A DNA stretch of 64,000 nucleotides from Acidovorax sp. (GCF_027492855.1 NZ_JAPUDY010000072.1:124001-188000); one strand, 5' to 3'; positions 1-9,957 are shown, numbered from the stretch's first letter. A program made the numbers and translations. Notes: generated by a model not told the origin, from the letters alone.

Positions 1-341
1 AGCGGCACATAGGCGTGGCCGTAGCGGCGAATGCCCTTTTTGTCGCCCACGGCGCGCGCAAACGCCTGGCCGAGGGTGATGCCCACGTCTTCCACGGTGT
101 GGTGGCCGTCGATGTGCAGGTCGCCCTCGCAGTCGATGTCCAGGTCGATCAGCCCGTGGCGGGCGATCTGGTCGAGCATGTGGTCGAAGAAGCCGATGCC
201 CGTGTGCAGCTTGGCCTGGCCGGTGCCGTCGAGATTGATGCGCACGCGGATGCGTGTCTCGGCGGTGTTGCGGTTGACCTCGGCGATGCGGTCGGCCATC
301 GGGTCGGACGGGGTGGAAGGTACGAGTGCGGAGGAGGTCAT
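1..341 (-). CDS. hisB: Imidazoleglycerol-phosphate dehydratase HisB (3' end cut by window)
   Basis: Catalyses dehydration of imidazole glycerol phosphate in histidine biosynthesis. About 113 residues are visible from the start codon; the rest lies outside the window. After a variable N-terminus ([11 protein letters not shown]) the sequence enters the IGPD fold: the stretch with [13 protein letters not shown], then [13 protein letters not shown], which carries the metal-binding His/Glu residues of the first half of the family's internal duplication. It is the short monofunctional form, not the E. coli phosphatase-dehydratase fusion, since the dehydratase domain starts at once. Its ATG overlaps the hisC stop as ATGA, so the two are probably translationally coupled. 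Confidence 0.95.
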   Translation of the reverse strand, partial: MTSSALVPSTPSDPMADRIAEVNRNTAETRIRVRINLDGTGQAKLHTGIGFFDHMLDQIARHGLIDLDIDCEGDLHIDGHHTVEDVGITLGQAFARAVGDKKGIRRYGHAYVP

Positions 342-1459
342 AGGGAGGCCTGCAGGGCAGCCAGCATCTGCGTGTTGTCTTCGGTGCAGCCCACCGTGAG
401 GCGCAGGCAGTTGACCAGCATGGGATGCATTGTAGAAACGTTCTTGACGAGAACCTTGCGGTTTTTCATACCCTCGTAGGCCTTGGCGGAATCCGCCACA
501 CGCACAAGCACCATGTTGGCCTCGCTGTCCCAGCATTTTTCAATGCCGGGCATCTGGCGCAGCGCTTCAACCAGTGTGGTGCGCGCGGCACGCAACTCGA
601 AGGCCTGGGCGGCAAACACGTCGGCGTGCTCCAGCGCAAACAGCGCGGCTTCGCAGTTGAGCACGCTCACGTTGTAGGGCGGGCGCACCTTGTCAATCTC
701 GCTCACAAAGGCGGCGGGGCCGATGAGGTAGCCCAGGCGCACACCCGCCAGGCCAAACTTGCTGAGCGTGCGCATAAGCAACACATGCGCGTTGCGTGCG
801 GGCTCGGCGCGCATGCGGTCGATGAAGGTGCGGCTGGCAAAGGGCTGGTAGGCCTCATCCATCACCACGATGCCGCCTTGGGCACCTGCGGCGTCGATGA
901 TGCGCTGCACCGCGCCCTCGTCCCACAGCGTGGCCGTGGGGTTGTTGGGGTAGGCGATGTAGGTGATGGCAGGCTGGTGCTGGGCGATGGCGGCCAGCAT
1001 GGCGGGCTCGTCCAGTTCGAAATCGGGCGTGAGCGGCACACCCACAAAGTCCAGGCCCTGCAGTTGCGCCGACAGCGGGTACATCACGAAGCCCGGCATG
1101 GGGGCGAGCATGGTGGCGCGCTGCCCGGTACCCGGCTGCGCGCAGGCCAGGGCCAGCAGGGTGATGAGTTCGTCCGACCCATTGCCCAGCACGATGCCGT
1201 AGCCCTCGGGCATGCCGGCGTACTTGGCGAGGGCAGCCTTCAGGTCCAACAACCGGTCACCCGGATAGCGATTGAGCGCCACTGCGCCCAGGCGCTGGCC
1301 CAGCGCAGCCTGCAGGTGCGCGGGCAGGCGGAACGGGTTCTCCATCGCATCCATCTTGAGCATGCCGGTGGAGGGCTGCACGCCGTAAGCGTGCATGGCG
1401 CGCACGTCGGGGCGGATGCGGGCCAGGGCCTGGAGGGGAGACGACGCAGGAGTAGTCAT
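338..1459 (-). CDS. hisC: Histidinol-phosphate aminotransferase HisC
   Basis: PLP-dependent fold-type I aminotransferase (373 aa, normal length) converting imidazole acetol phosphate to histidinol phosphate with glutamate as amino donor. Visible family residues: the YPNNPT motif (170-175), DEAY with the PLP-pyridine Asp201 and Tyr204, the Schiff-base Lys234 in TLSKFG, and Arg241 in VRLGY. Its ATG overlaps the stop of the upstream PIN-domain toxin gene (ATGA), and its own stop overlaps the hisB start the same way. No separate promoter space exists upstream, so hisC is probably read from a transcript that begins in or before the toxin-antitoxin pair. Confidence 0.96.
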   Translation of the reverse strand: MTTPASSPLQALARIRPDVRAMHAYGVQPSTGMLKMDAMENPFRLPAHLQAALGQRLGAVALNRYPGDRLLDLKAALAKYAGMPEGYGIVLGNGSDELITLLALACAQPGTGQRATMLAPMPGFVMYPLSAQLQGLDFVGVPLTPDFELDEPAMLAAIAQHQPAITYIAYPNNPTATLWDEGAVQRIIDAAGAQGGIVVMDEAYQPFASRTFIDRMRAEPARNAHVLLMRTLSKFGLAGVRLGYLIGPAAFVSEIDKVRPPYNVSVLNCEAALFALEHADVFAAQAFELRAARTTLVEALRQMPGIEKCWDSEANMVLVRVADSAKAYEGMKNRKVLVKNVSTMHPMLVNCLRLTVGCTEDNTQMLAALQASL

Positions 1460-1908
1460 TCGGTGGTGTCCAGTTCGTTGGGGATGAGAAGAAAAGGGTT
1501 GATGGGCCGCACGGCGTCCAGCGGCTGGTCGTGCGGCAGCGCCTCGGTGAGCAAGTAGCGGCAGCCCTGCTGGTGGGCGGACGAGAGGATGAGTGCATCC
1601 CAGTAGCCCAGGCGGTAGCGGTCCTGCAGGTCCCAGGCGCCATCCACGGTGTACGCATCAAGGTGCGGCGGCAGCCACACGCGCAGGCGGCGCACCTGGG
1701 CGCGCACCTGCTGCAGCACCTGTGGGCCGTCAAAACGCTGGATCGCCTGGTTGTACAACTCGTTGAGCACTTGCGAGCTGATGCGGCCGCTGCGCGTCTG
1801 CCAGCAGAAGCTGACCCATTCGCGGGCGCGGGCCTGGCGGACCGGGTCACGGTCATCCACGCTGGCGAGCAGTATCTCGGTGTCGATAAAGATGGGGACG
1901 GTGCTCAT
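1456..1908 (-). CDS. PIN-domain ribonuclease toxin, VapC-like
   Basis: A 150-aa PIN-domain protein, the size of VapC toxins that cleave tRNA or rRNA. The acidic metal-binding set is present: Asp9 in IFIDTEILL, Glu50 in SSQVLNELYN, Asp104 in GYWDALI, and Glu122/Asp127 near the C-terminal LLTEALPHDQ stretch. The ribbon-helix-helix gene just upstream overlaps it by four bases and is the expected antitoxin. Its stop overlaps the hisC start codon, which places a toxin gene inside the histidine series and couples hisC translation to it. The catalytic residues look intact, so I do not call it decayed. The RNA target cannot be inferred from sequence. Confidence 0.85.
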   Translation of the reverse strand: MSTVPIFIDTEILLASVDDRDPVRQARAREWVSFCWQTRSGRISSQVLNELYNQAIQRFDGPQVLQQVRAQVRRLRVWLPPHLDAYTVDGAWDLQDRYRLGYWDALILSSAHQQGCRYLLTEALPHDQPLDAVRPINPFLLIPNELDTTE

Positions 1909-2138
1909 CGCAAAAACAAGGTCTCGCGCGGAACGTATGGGCCACTCGATGCGCCCCAGGACTCAAAACCCAGCGCCTCGCGCATGGCCTGGGCGTAGGC
2001 GTCTTCCTGGCGCATTTTTTCAGCCAGCCATTCACCAAGCAAGCGCGACACGCTGCTGCCGCGTTTGGCGGCTTCCACGCGCACCCATTCGGCTACGGCG
2101 TCGTCCATGGTGACGGTGACGTTTTTCATGGGAGTCAT
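1905..2138 (-). CDS. Ribbon-helix-helix antitoxin paired with the PIN toxin
   Basis: A 77-aa protein with an N-terminal beta strand (KNVTVTMDD) followed by two helices (AVAEWVRVEAAKRG, VSRLLGEWLAEKM), the pattern of CopG/Arc-type RHH antitoxins. The C-terminal half, ending in a proline-bearing tail (GPYVPRETLF), would be the toxin-neutralising segment. It lies first in a two-gene unit with the PIN toxin (4-base overlap). Directly upstream is a double palindrome suited to dimeric RHH binding, so the pair is probably autorepressed. The start is uncertain: a second ATG nine bases downstream (MKNVTV) fits the family as well, and neither has a clear Shine-Dalgarno sequence. Confidence 0.8.
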   Translation of the reverse strand: MTPMKNVTVTMDDAVAEWVRVEAAKRGSSVSRLLGEWLAEKMRQEDAYAQAMREALGFESWGASSGPYVPRETLFLR

Positions 2139-2141
2139 ATT

Positions 2142-2172
2142 ACACGAACTTCGTGCAACACGAAGTTCGTGT
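2142..2172. promoter_or_regulatory. Double palindromic operator of the toxin-antitoxin pair
   Basis: Two 13-bp palindromes of form CACGAANTTCGTG (2143-2155 and 2159-2171) are separated by three bases. Together they make a perfect 14-bp inverted repeat, since ACACGAACTTCGTG and CACGAAGTTCGTGT are reverse complements. It ends three bases before the longer antitoxin start. Centre spacing is 16 bp. Such repeated short palindromes are typical sites for RHH antitoxin dimers and toxin-antitoxin complexes; binding here is inferred. Confidence 0.75.
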
Positions 2173-2192
2173 TGTATTTATCGATACCTTGC

Positions 2193-3641
2193 CTACGCTG
2201 CCTGCCGCTGGCTTTGCAGCATGCGCGTGGCCATGTCGCCCACGGTGCGCAGCGCCGCCAGGTGCGCGGGTGACCAGTCACCACCCACCCCGATGCGCAG
2301 GCAATTGCGAAAGCGCCCGCTGGTGCTGAACACGGTGCCGGGTGCAATCAATATCTTTTTCTCCAGGCAGGCCTCGTGGAGCTGTACGGAGTCGAGCGCA
2401 CGTGGCAGCTCCAGCCACAGCAGCAGGCCGCCGGGCGGGTCGCTCACGCGCGTGCCCTGCGGAAAATGCGCCGCAATGATGTGGCGCACCTCGTCCATGC
2501 GCGCCGCCACACCCGCGCGCAACTGGCGCATGGCCGCCGCGTGGCCCGCCTGGGTGATGAGGTCGGCCAGCGCCAGCTCCAGCACGGCCGACTGTCCGCC
2601 CGCCTGCAGGTCCTTGATGCCGCGCACCTTCTCGGTCCAGCGGCCCGCCTCCAGCCAGCCCAGGCGCAGGCCCGGCGCCAGCGTTTTGGAGAACGAATCG
2701 CACAGCATCACATGGCCCGTGGTGTCGTACGACTTGACGGTGCGGCGCATCTCATCCACCTCGACCAGGTCGTTGTAGATCGCGTCCTCGATCACCGCCA
2801 TGCCGTGGCGCGCCGCCATCTGCGCCAGGCGTTTGCGCTCGGCCTGTGGCATGCAACTGCCCAGCGGGTTGCTCAGCGTGGGCACGGCCATCACGGCCTT
2901 GACGGGCTGAGTGTCCAGCGCGAGCTGCAGTGCGTCGAGCGACAGGCCGTGGCGCGGGTGGGTGGGGATCTCCAGCGCCTTGAGGTGCAGACCCTGCAGC
3001 ACCTCCAGAAACGAGAAATGTGTGGGCGACTCCAGCGCCACCACGTCGCCCGGCTGGGTCACGGCGCGCAGGCACAGCGCAATGCTGTCCATGCAGCCGC
3101 CGGTGATCACGATGTTCTCGGGGTCCAGGCTGCAGCCCAGGCTGACGGCATAGCGCGCAAGCGCCCGGCGGGCGTCCTCGTGCCCGGCGGAGGTGGGGTA
3201 GGTGCACAGCAAATTGCGGTGGCGCTGCGCGGCGCGCACCACGGCGCGGCGCACGCGGTCGGGGTTGAACAGCTCGAAGCCCGGCGTGCCGCTGCTGAAG
3301 GAGATCATGTCCTCAGGCTGGTTGCGCCCCAGAATGCGCTGGCCCAGCCAGTCCACCGCCACCTCACGCGGACGGCGCAGGGCGCGCGGTGTGCTCGGCT
3401 CGGGCAGGCTCACGGGCCGCGCCGCCACAAAAAAGCCCGAGCGCGGGCGCGCGGTGATCAGGCGCGCATCCTCCAGCCAGTGGTAGGCCTGCACCACCGT
3501 GGTCTGCGCCACCGCATGCTGGCGCGCCAGCTCGCGCACCGACGGCAGCTTTTCGCCGCGCGCCAGGGTGCCATTACGGATCAGCTGCGCGAGCTGCTCG
3601 GCGATCTGCAGGTACAGCGGGGGTGCGTCATCGGTGGCCAT
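2193..3641 (-). CDS. MocR-family regulator: GntR winged helix fused to PLP aminotransferase domain
   Basis: A 482-aa transcription regulator. Residues 1-75 form the GntR winged helix (LYLQIAEQLAQLI, then LPSVRELARQHAVAQTTVVQAYHWLE), and about 110-480 a fold-type I aminotransferase-like domain with Asp286 (IEDAIYND), the PLP Lys319 in DSFSKTLAPGLRLGW and a C-terminal Arg-bearing stretch (FRNCLRIGVGG). Such proteins sense PLP or an amino-compound adduct rather than catalyse. The start MATDDAPPLYL was chosen because the helix-turn-helix domain begins there and the longer frame reads back through the operator array. It is divergent from the DUF2917 gene, and the shared 150 bp holds four evenly spaced CTGTACTG-type sites. 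I cannot name the regulated pathway. Confidence 0.9.
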   Translation of the reverse strand: MATDDAPPLYLQIAEQLAQLIRNGTLARGEKLPSVRELARQHAVAQTTVVQAYHWLEDARLITARPRSGFFVAARPVSLPEPSTPRALRRPREVAVDWLGQRILGRNQPEDMISFSSGTPGFELFNPDRVRRAVVRAAQRHRNLLCTYPTSAGHEDARRALARYAVSLGCSLDPENIVITGGCMDSIALCLRAVTQPGDVVALESPTHFSFLEVLQGLHLKALEIPTHPRHGLSLDALQLALDTQPVKAVMAVPTLSNPLGSCMPQAERKRLAQMAARHGMAVIEDAIYNDLVEVDEMRRTVKSYDTTGHVMLCDSFSKTLAPGLRLGWLEAGRWTEKVRGIKDLQAGGQSAVLELALADLITQAGHAAAMRQLRAGVAARMDEVRHIIAAHFPQGTRVSDPPGGLLLWLELPRALDSVQLHEACLEKKILIAPGTVFSTSGRFRNCLRIGVGGDWSPAHLAALRTVGDMATRMLQSQRQAA

Positions 3642-3649
3642 GCCGCATT

Positions 3650-3733
3650 CTGTACTGGCACTTTGATTGATGGACAGTACAGAGGCACGCCAGTGCGTAC
3701 AGTACAGATGGATCAGTTTGCGGTTCTGTACTG
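3650..3733. promoter_or_regulatory. Four-site CTGTACTG operator array between MocR and DUF2917 genes
   Basis: Four exact copies of an 8-mer: CTGTACTG at 3650-3657, its complement CAGTACAG at 3675-3682 and 3700-3707, and CTGTACTG at 3726-3733. Starts are 25, 25 and 26 bp apart, so sites recur about every 2.4 helical turns, in the order forward, reverse, reverse, forward. The array sits 9 bp before the MocR start codon and 59 bp before the DUF2917 start. MocR/PdxR-type regulators bind paired repeats in divergent promoters, so this is the likely MocR operator. Confidence 0.7.
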
Positions 3734-3792
3734 GCCCAAATGGTCCGTGCCTGTAGCTGGCGGTGCGCGGCAGGTGGCCGCACAGTGAAGGC

Positions 3793-4221
3793 ATGAACTC
3801 GCTGCACACCCCCACCCCGCCGTCGCCCGCTCTGCCTACGCAGCCAGCGGTCCCCCTCACCCTGCAATGGAAGCGCCAGCCACTGCCACCCCTGCAGGCC
3901 GTCCAGGTGCTGGACTTCCGCGCGGGCGACATTGCCCTGCTCGAAGTGGAACAAGGCCGCGTCTGGGTGACCTGCGATGGCCTGCTGGAAGACTATTTTC
4001 TGGAGGCCGGCCAGCGCCTGTCGTTCACCGGCCCGGTGCGGCTGCGCGTAAGCGCCGAGGGCCATCGGCCCGCGCACCTGAACTGGGCAAAGCGCCGGGC
4101 GGAAAGTGCCGCCTACTCGCCAGCACCCGCAGGCGCATTGCAACCGAAAACCGCTGCGCCAACGCCCGCGCCGGGCGCCCTGCCCCACGGCGCAATGAAC
4201 GCGATCAGCGGCGCGGCTTGA
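3793..4221 (+). CDS. DUF2917 domain protein
   Basis: A 142-aa protein with one recognisable domain (about residues 25-95: [14 protein letters not shown], then [34 protein letters not shown]), a small beta-rich fold resembling DUF2917 of unknown function. The tail is rich in Ala and Pro and looks disordered. No signal peptide or membrane segment is seen. The start at MNSLHT was chosen because AAGG lies five bases upstream and the longer frame would overlap the operator region. It is divergent from the MocR gene, a pairing I recall as common in Burkholderiales, so MocR probably controls it. Its last 17 bases overlap the end of hisD, read from the other strand. Confidence 0.75.
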   Translation: MNSLHTPTPPSPALPTQPAVPLTLQWKRQPLPPLQAVQVLDFRAGDIALLEVEQGRVWVTCDGLLEDYFLEAGQRLSFTGPVRLRVSAEGHRPAHLNWAKRRAESAAYSPAPAGALQPKTAAPTPAPGALPHGAMNAISGAA

Positions 4222-5593
4222 CGGGGGTTTTGAGCCGCATCTCGGCGGCTTGCGCGTGGGCCTGCAGGCCCTCGCCATAGGCCAGCTCGGCGGCGATGGT
4301 ACCCAGCACCTGGGCACCGGCCTCGCTCACCTCGATGAGGCTGCTGCGTTTTTGGAAGTCATACACACCCAGCGGCGAGCTGAAGCGTGCCGTGCCGCTG
4401 GTGGGCAGCACGTGGTTAGGGCCTGCGCAGTAGTCGCCCAGGCTCTCGGAGGTGTAGGCGCCCAGAAAGATCGCGCCCGCATGGCGCAGCAGAGGCTCCC
4501 AACGGTGCGGGTCGTTGCTGCTCACCTCCAGGTGTTCCGGCGCGATGCGGTTGCTGATGGCGCAGGCTTCTTCCATGTCCTTGGTGAGGATCAGCGCGCC
4601 CCGACCGGTGAGGCTCTTGGCGATGATCTCGGCACGAGGCATGGTGGGCAGCAGGCGGTCGATCTCGCGCTGCACGGCTTCGATATAGGCGGCGTCGGGG
4701 CACAGCAGGATGCTCTGGGCCAGTTCGTCGTGTTCGGCCTGGCTGAAGAGGTCCATCGCCACCCAGTCGGGCGGTGTGCTGCCGTCGGCCAGCACCAGAA
4801 TTTCACTCGGGCCCGCGATCATGTCGATGCCCACGGTGCCGAACACGCGCTTCTTGGCGCTGGCCACATAGGCGTTGCCGGGGCCGGTGATTTTGTCCAC
4901 CTTCGGAATCGTGGACGTGCCGTAGGCCAGCGCGGCCACAGCCTGCGCGCCGCCGATGGTGAAGGCACGGGTGACACCGGCCACATAGGCTGCGGCCAGC
5001 ACCAGCTCGTTGCGCTCGCCCTTGCTGGATGCTGCCTGGTCGCCAGATCCACCGGTCGCCACGCTGCCGCGCACGGGCGTGGGCACAACCATGATGATTT
5101 CCTGCACGCCTGCCACATGGGCCGGGATGGCGTTCATCAGCAGGCTCGATGGGTAGGCGGCCTTGCCGCCGGGTACGTAGATGCCCACGCGGTCGAGCGG
5201 CGTGACCTTCTGGCCCAGCAGGGTGCCGTCTTCGTCGCGGTAGCTCCAGCTCTCGCCCGAGGCTTTTTTCTGCGCCTCGTGGTAGCTGCGCACGCGTTTG
5301 GCAGCCGCCTGCAGGGCGTCGCGCTGGGCCTGAGGAATGGCGTCGAATGCAGCCTTGAAGTCGGCCTGGGTCAGTTCCAGCGCCGCCATGTCAGGGGCCG
5401 CGAGGCCGTCGAAACGGGCGGTGTACTCCAGCACGGCGGCGTCGCCACGCTTTTGCACGTCGGCCAGGATGTCGGCCACTCGCTGCTCAATGGCCGCGTC
5501 GGTGTCGGCAGACCAATGCAGGCGGGCTGCAAAATCAGCCTCAAAAGTGGCCGCAGTGGTTGACAGACGGGCGGGAGCAGCTACCAAAGTCAT
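4205..5593 (-). CDS. hisD: Histidinol dehydrogenase HisD
   Basis: Zinc-dependent NAD enzyme carrying out the last two oxidations, from histidinol to histidine. At 462 aa it is slightly longer than the usual 430-435, explained by a loop after [11 protein letters not shown] ([17 protein letters not shown]) that I take as a lineage insertion in the NAD-domain region. The family signature begins at [15 protein letters not shown]; zinc and catalytic residues are seen in [11 protein letters not shown] (Gln, His), IAPEHLEV (Glu, His) and [17 protein letters not shown] (Asp, His). It follows hisG by 21 bp. On the 3' side the his order is broken by the DUF2917/MocR/toxin-antitoxin block before hisC. 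Confidence 0.97.
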   Translation of the reverse strand: MTLVAAPARLSTTAATFEADFAARLHWSADTDAAIEQRVADILADVQKRGDAAVLEYTARFDGLAAPDMAALELTQADFKAAFDAIPQAQRDALQAAAKRVRSYHEAQKKASGESWSYRDEDGTLLGQKVTPLDRVGIYVPGGKAAYPSSLLMNAIPAHVAGVQEIIMVVPTPVRGSVATGGSGDQAASSKGERNELVLAAAYVAGVTRAFTIGGAQAVAALAYGTSTIPKVDKITGPGNAYVASAKKRVFGTVGIDMIAGPSEILVLADGSTPPDWVAMDLFSQAEHDELAQSILLCPDAAYIEAVQREIDRLLPTMPRAEIIAKSLTGRGALILTKDMEEACAISNRIAPEHLEVSSNDPHRWEPLLRHAGAIFLGAYTSESLGDYCAGPNHVLPTSGTARFSSPLGVYDFQKRSSLIEVSEAGAQVLGTIAAELAYGEGLQAHAQAAEMRLKTPVKPRR

Positions 5594-5614
5594 AGTATCA
5601 ATCGAAGAAAAAAT

Positions 5615-6273
5615 TCAATTCTTGTTGGCCGGAATGGCCGCAGCAAACGCATCAATGATGCGGCGCAGCGGCGCCTGCTTGAGCTTGAGCGCGGCCTGGT
5701 TGACCACGAGGTAGGAGCTGATGTCCATGATGCGTTCGACCTCCACCAGGTGGTTGGCCTTGAGCGTGTTGCCGGTGGAAACCAGGTCGACGATGGCGTC
5801 GGCCAGGCCGGTCAGCGGCGCCAGCTCCATGCTGCCGTAGAGCTTGACCATGTCCACGTGCACGCCCTTGCTCGCGAAGAAGTCGCGGGCGATGCTGGTG
5901 TATTTAGTAGCCACGTTCAGGCGCGAGCCCTGCTTGACGGCGCGCTCGTAGTCGAAGTCGTTGCGCACAGCCACGCTCACACGGCACTTGGCGATTTGCA
6001 GGTCGAGCGGCTGGTACAGGCCCTGGCCACCGTGTTCGATAAGGGTGTCCTTGCCGGTCACGCCGATGTCGGCGCCGCCGTATTGCACGTAGGTGGGCAC
6101 ATCGGTGGCACGCACCAGCACCACACGCACGTTGGGTTGGTTGGTGGGCAGAATGAGTTTGCGCGATTTTTCGGGGTCTTCCAGCACCTCGATGCCAGCG
6201 GCGGCCAGCAGGGGCAGGGTTTCGTCGAAGATGCGGCCCTTGGAAAGCGCCAGGGTGATCATGTTGCTGCTGC

Positions 6274-6277
<4 letters not shown>
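5615..6277 (-). CDS. hisG: ATP phosphoribosyltransferase catalytic subunit HisG, short form
   Basis: First step of histidine biosynthesis, joining ATP and PRPP. The 220-aa length marks the short HisG form, which lacks the C-terminal histidine-binding domain and needs the regulatory partner HisZ; no hisZ is in this window. Recognisable are the N-terminal [18 protein letters not shown], the [17 protein letters not shown] loop, and the PRPP-binding-type stretch [18 protein letters not shown]. Its ATG overlaps the murA stop (ATGA), so cell-wall synthesis and histidine genes share a transcript here, an order I know from other betaproteobacteria. Confidence 0.96.
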
Positions 6278-7560
<1,283 letters not shown>

Positions 7561-7582
7561 GTCAAGTCACCAGAATATGAAT

Positions 7583-7629
7583 AAAAATCGGCTCTAGCGC
7601 TTATTCATAAAGCGCCAGTAGCTATCAAT
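7583..7629 (+). repeat. Dispersed palindromic repeat, copy A
   Basis: AT-rich flank, then CTCTAGCGCTTATTCATAAA and a closing AGCGCC and GTAGCTATC. The hairpin pairs GCGCTT (7597-7602) with AAGCGC (7610-7615) around a seven-base loop. It fills much of the gap between ibaG and murA. Confidence 0.8.
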
Positions 7630-7652
7630 AAGTGAGTAAAAGGCTTGCCGCT

Positions 7653-7895
7653 TTATGGCGCCTGTGCCGCCCATTCGGCGGGGGTGAAGGTCTTCATCGA
7701 CAGCGCATGCACTTCGTCGGTGTGCATTTTGGCGCCCAGCGTGGCGTACACACGCTGGTGGCGCTGGATGGCGCGCTTGCCTTCGAACTCGGCCGAGACG
7801 ATGGTGGCGTACCAGTGGCGGCCGTCGCCTTCGAGCGTGATGTGTTCGCAGGCCAGGCCGGCGGCGATGAGGTCTTTGAGTTGGTCAGCGGTCAT
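7653..7895 (-). CDS. ibaG: BolA-family protein IbaG
   Basis: An 80-aa BolA-fold protein; family members partner with monothiol glutaredoxins in iron-sulfur handling. The C-terminal half holds the class II KH-like motif: RHQRVYATLGAKMHTDEVHALSMKTF, with a conserved His in VHAL as the likely cluster ligand. The neighbour murA on one side and mla genes on the other reproduce the E. coli order mlaFEDCB-ibaG-murA, which supports IbaG over BolA itself. It starts 16 bp after the ABC permease stop. Confidence 0.88.
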   Translation of the reverse strand: MTADQLKDLIAAGLACEHITLEGDGRHWYATIVSAEFEGKRAIQRHQRVYATLGAKMHTDEVHALSMKTFTPAEWAAQAP

Positions 7896-7911
7896 GGAGG
7901 GGCGCTCGGAA

Positions 7912-8667
7912 TCAGTTTCGAATTTTGTAGCCGGTGCGCAGCAGGTGCACGGCGAGAAAGCTCACGCCCAGCCAGGCGATGCCCACGATGCCGAGGCTGA
8001 GCCAGGGCGAGGTATCGCTCTGGCCGAAGAAGCCATAGCGGAAACCGTCAATCATGTAGAAAAACGGGTTGAGGTGGCTCACGGCCTGCCAGAACGGCGG
8101 CAGCGACTGGATGGAATAGAACACGCCCGACAAGAAGGTCATGGGCACGATGATGAAGTTCTGGAACGCGGCCATCTGGTCGAACTTGTCGGCCCACAGC
8201 CCCGCGATCAGCCCCAGCGTGGCCAGCAAGGCCGCCCCGAGGAGGGCAAAGGCCAGTATCCACAGCGGCGCAGCAAACTCAGGCTGCGCAAACGCCAGGG
8301 TGACGATAAACACCCCGAGCCCCACCATCAGCCCGCGCACCACGGACGAGCCCACATAGGCCACGAACCAGGCCCAGTGCGACAACGGCGTGAGCAGCAC
8401 AAACACCAGGCTGCCCATGATCTTGCTCTGGATCAGGCTCGACGAGCTGTTGGCGAACGCGTTTTGCAGCACGCTCATCATCACCAGGCCCGGCACCAAA
8501 AACGCGGTGTAGCTGATGCGGTCGTAGACCTTCACATGGTCTTCGAGCACATGGCCAAAGATCAGCAAATACAACACGGCCGTGAGCACGGGCGCGGCCA
8601 CGGTCTGAAAGCCGACCTTCCAGAACCGCAAAATCTCTTTGTAAAACAGGGTTTGCCAGCCGGTCAT
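7912..8667 (-). CDS. ABC-2 type transporter permease, YadH-like
   Basis: A 251-aa integral membrane protein with about six hydrophobic segments (for example APVLTAVLYLLIFGHVL, LMVGLGVFIVTLAFA, LLGAALLATLGLIAGLWA, FIIVPMTFLSGVFY, LGIVGIAWLGVSFLAVHLL) and the ABC-2 pattern of a cytoplasmic FYKEILRFWKV start. The late HLNPFFYMIDGFRYGFFG stretch is typical of the YadH/NodJ group. The preceding ATPase gene overlaps it by four bases, so the two form one exporter. The substrate is unknown; position next to mla suggests envelope material, by inference only. Confidence 0.88.
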   Translation of the reverse strand: MTGWQTLFYKEILRFWKVGFQTVAAPVLTAVLYLLIFGHVLEDHVKVYDRISYTAFLVPGLVMMSVLQNAFANSSSSLIQSKIMGSLVFVLLTPLSHWAWFVAYVGSSVVRGLMVGLGVFIVTLAFAQPEFAAPLWILAFALLGAALLATLGLIAGLWADKFDQMAAFQNFIIVPMTFLSGVFYSIQSLPPFWQAVSHLNPFFYMIDGFRYGFFGQSDTSPWLSLGIVGIAWLGVSFLAVHLLRTGYKIRN

Positions 8668-9602
8668 AGCGCGACCTCCGACAGGGGAATGTTCGAAGCC
8701 GACGTGCCCGACATCACCTGCAGGAACACGTCTTCCAGGTCGGGGCGGCGGATTTCCATGTCCTGCACCTCGACGCCCGCCACGCGCAGCGCGGCCAGGT
8801 GGCTTTCAATCTCTGCGGCATCCTGCGCGGGCAGTTGCACGATGCGCCCGGTGACCCGCGCCAACACCGCCAAGGCCGGTGGCAGCGCGGCATCGGTCTT
8901 GAACTGCAGCACGCTGCCCGAGGCCGCCTTGAGCAGGTCGGAGGTGCGGTTGAGCGCCACCACCTGCCCCGCCTTGAGCATGGCGATGCGGTTGCACAGG
9001 GCTTCGGCCTCTTCGAGGTAATGGGTGGTGAGCAGCACGGTGTGCCCCTCCTTGTTCAGGCGGGCGACAAAATGCCACAGGGTCTGGCGCAGTTCCACAT
9101 CGACACCCGCCGTGGGTTCGTCGAGCACGATGATGGGCGGCTTGTGCACCAGCGCCTGCGCCACCAGCACGCGGCGCTTCATGCCGCCCGACAGCTGGCG
9201 CATGTTGGCATTGGCCTTGTCGGCCAGGCCCAGGTTCTCCAGCAGTTCGTCGATCCAGGCGTCGTTGTTCTTCACGCCAAAGTAGCCGGACTGGATGCGC
9301 AGCGATTCGCGCACGTTGAAAAAGGGGTCGAACACCAGCTCTTGCGGCACGATGCCCAGCTTGCGGCGTGCATCGGCATACTGGGCCTGCACGTCGCTGC
9401 CCTGCACCAGCACTCTTCCGTGAGTCGCGCGCGCCAGGCCCGCCAGAATGCTGATGAGGGTGGTTTTACCGGCGCCGTTGGGGCCAAGGAGCCCGAAGAA
9501 CTCGCCCTCTTCGATGTCCAGGTTGACCTGGTTCAGCGCCTGAAAAGGGCCTTTGGGCGTGGCAAAGGTCTTGGAGATGGCTTGGAATGAGACTGCGGGC
9601 AT
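8664..9602 (-). CDS. ABC transporter ATP-binding protein, YadG-like
   Basis: ATPase subunit (312 aa) of the exporter formed with the downstream permease. Walker A GPNGAGKTT, Q-loop region GIVPQELVFDPFF, signature LSGGMKRRV, Walker B IIVLDEPTAGVD and the H-loop LLTTHYLEEAE are all present, so it should hydrolyse ATP. The extra 80-90 C-terminal residues (PALAVLARVTGRIVQLPA onward) are the regulatory extension seen in YadG/CcmA-type ATPases. It begins 76 bp after mlaB and continues the mla operon in the same direction. Confidence 0.92.
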   Translation of the reverse strand: MPAVSFQAISKTFATPKGPFQALNQVNLDIEEGEFFGLLGPNGAGKTTLISILAGLARATHGRVLVQGSDVQAQYADARRKLGIVPQELVFDPFFNVRESLRIQSGYFGVKNNDAWIDELLENLGLADKANANMRQLSGGMKRRVLVAQALVHKPPIIVLDEPTAGVDVELRQTLWHFVARLNKEGHTVLLTTHYLEEAEALCNRIAMLKAGQVVALNRTSDLLKAASGSVLQFKTDAALPPALAVLARVTGRIVQLPAQDAAEIESHLAALRVAGVEVQDMEIRRPDLEDVFLQVMSGTSASNIPLSEVAL

Positions 9603-9678
9603 GAACCCCCGATTTTACGGCCTGGGGCACAAACGCGCTGCGGCGCGCCCTGCAATGCGCCGCCCTGCCGTACGTCAG

Positions 9679-9957
9679 TCAGTGCACTGCGGGCAGAAGA
9701 TCGGCCACGCCGTACAGCCCCGCCATGCTCGCCAGCGCGGGCGGCAGGCCCTGCACGGCGAAGGTCTTGCGCTCAGACAGCGCCTCGCGCCGGCATTCCA
9801 GCAGCACGGCCAAGGCCGAGGTGTCGAACACGGCCAGGGCATGGGCATCCACCACCACCGCACTTTGGCGGTGCACCCGAAGCCCCTGCATCAGCATGCG
9901 CAGGCAGGCCGTGGCCTGACGGTGGGTGATTTCGGATGGCAGAACCAGCATGGACAT
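9679..9957 (-). CDS. mlaB: STAS-domain protein MlaB
   Basis: A 92-aa STAS-domain protein, the small cytoplasmic regulatory subunit that binds MlaF in the MlaFEDB phospholipid transporter. Visible are the central strand SAVVVDAHALAVFDTSALAVLLECRREAL, where DTSAL matches the conserved (D)(S/T)(S)(A/G)L loop, and the following GLPPALASMAGLYGV. Sequence identity to E. coli MlaB is weak, so the call relies partly on position after mlaC. Two start codons (MSM) are possible. It precedes the exporter ATPase gene. Confidence 0.83.
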   Translation of the reverse strand: MSMLVLPSEITHRQATACLRMLMQGLRVHRQSAVVVDAHALAVFDTSALAVLLECRREALSERKTFAVQGLPPALASMAGLYGVADLLPAVH

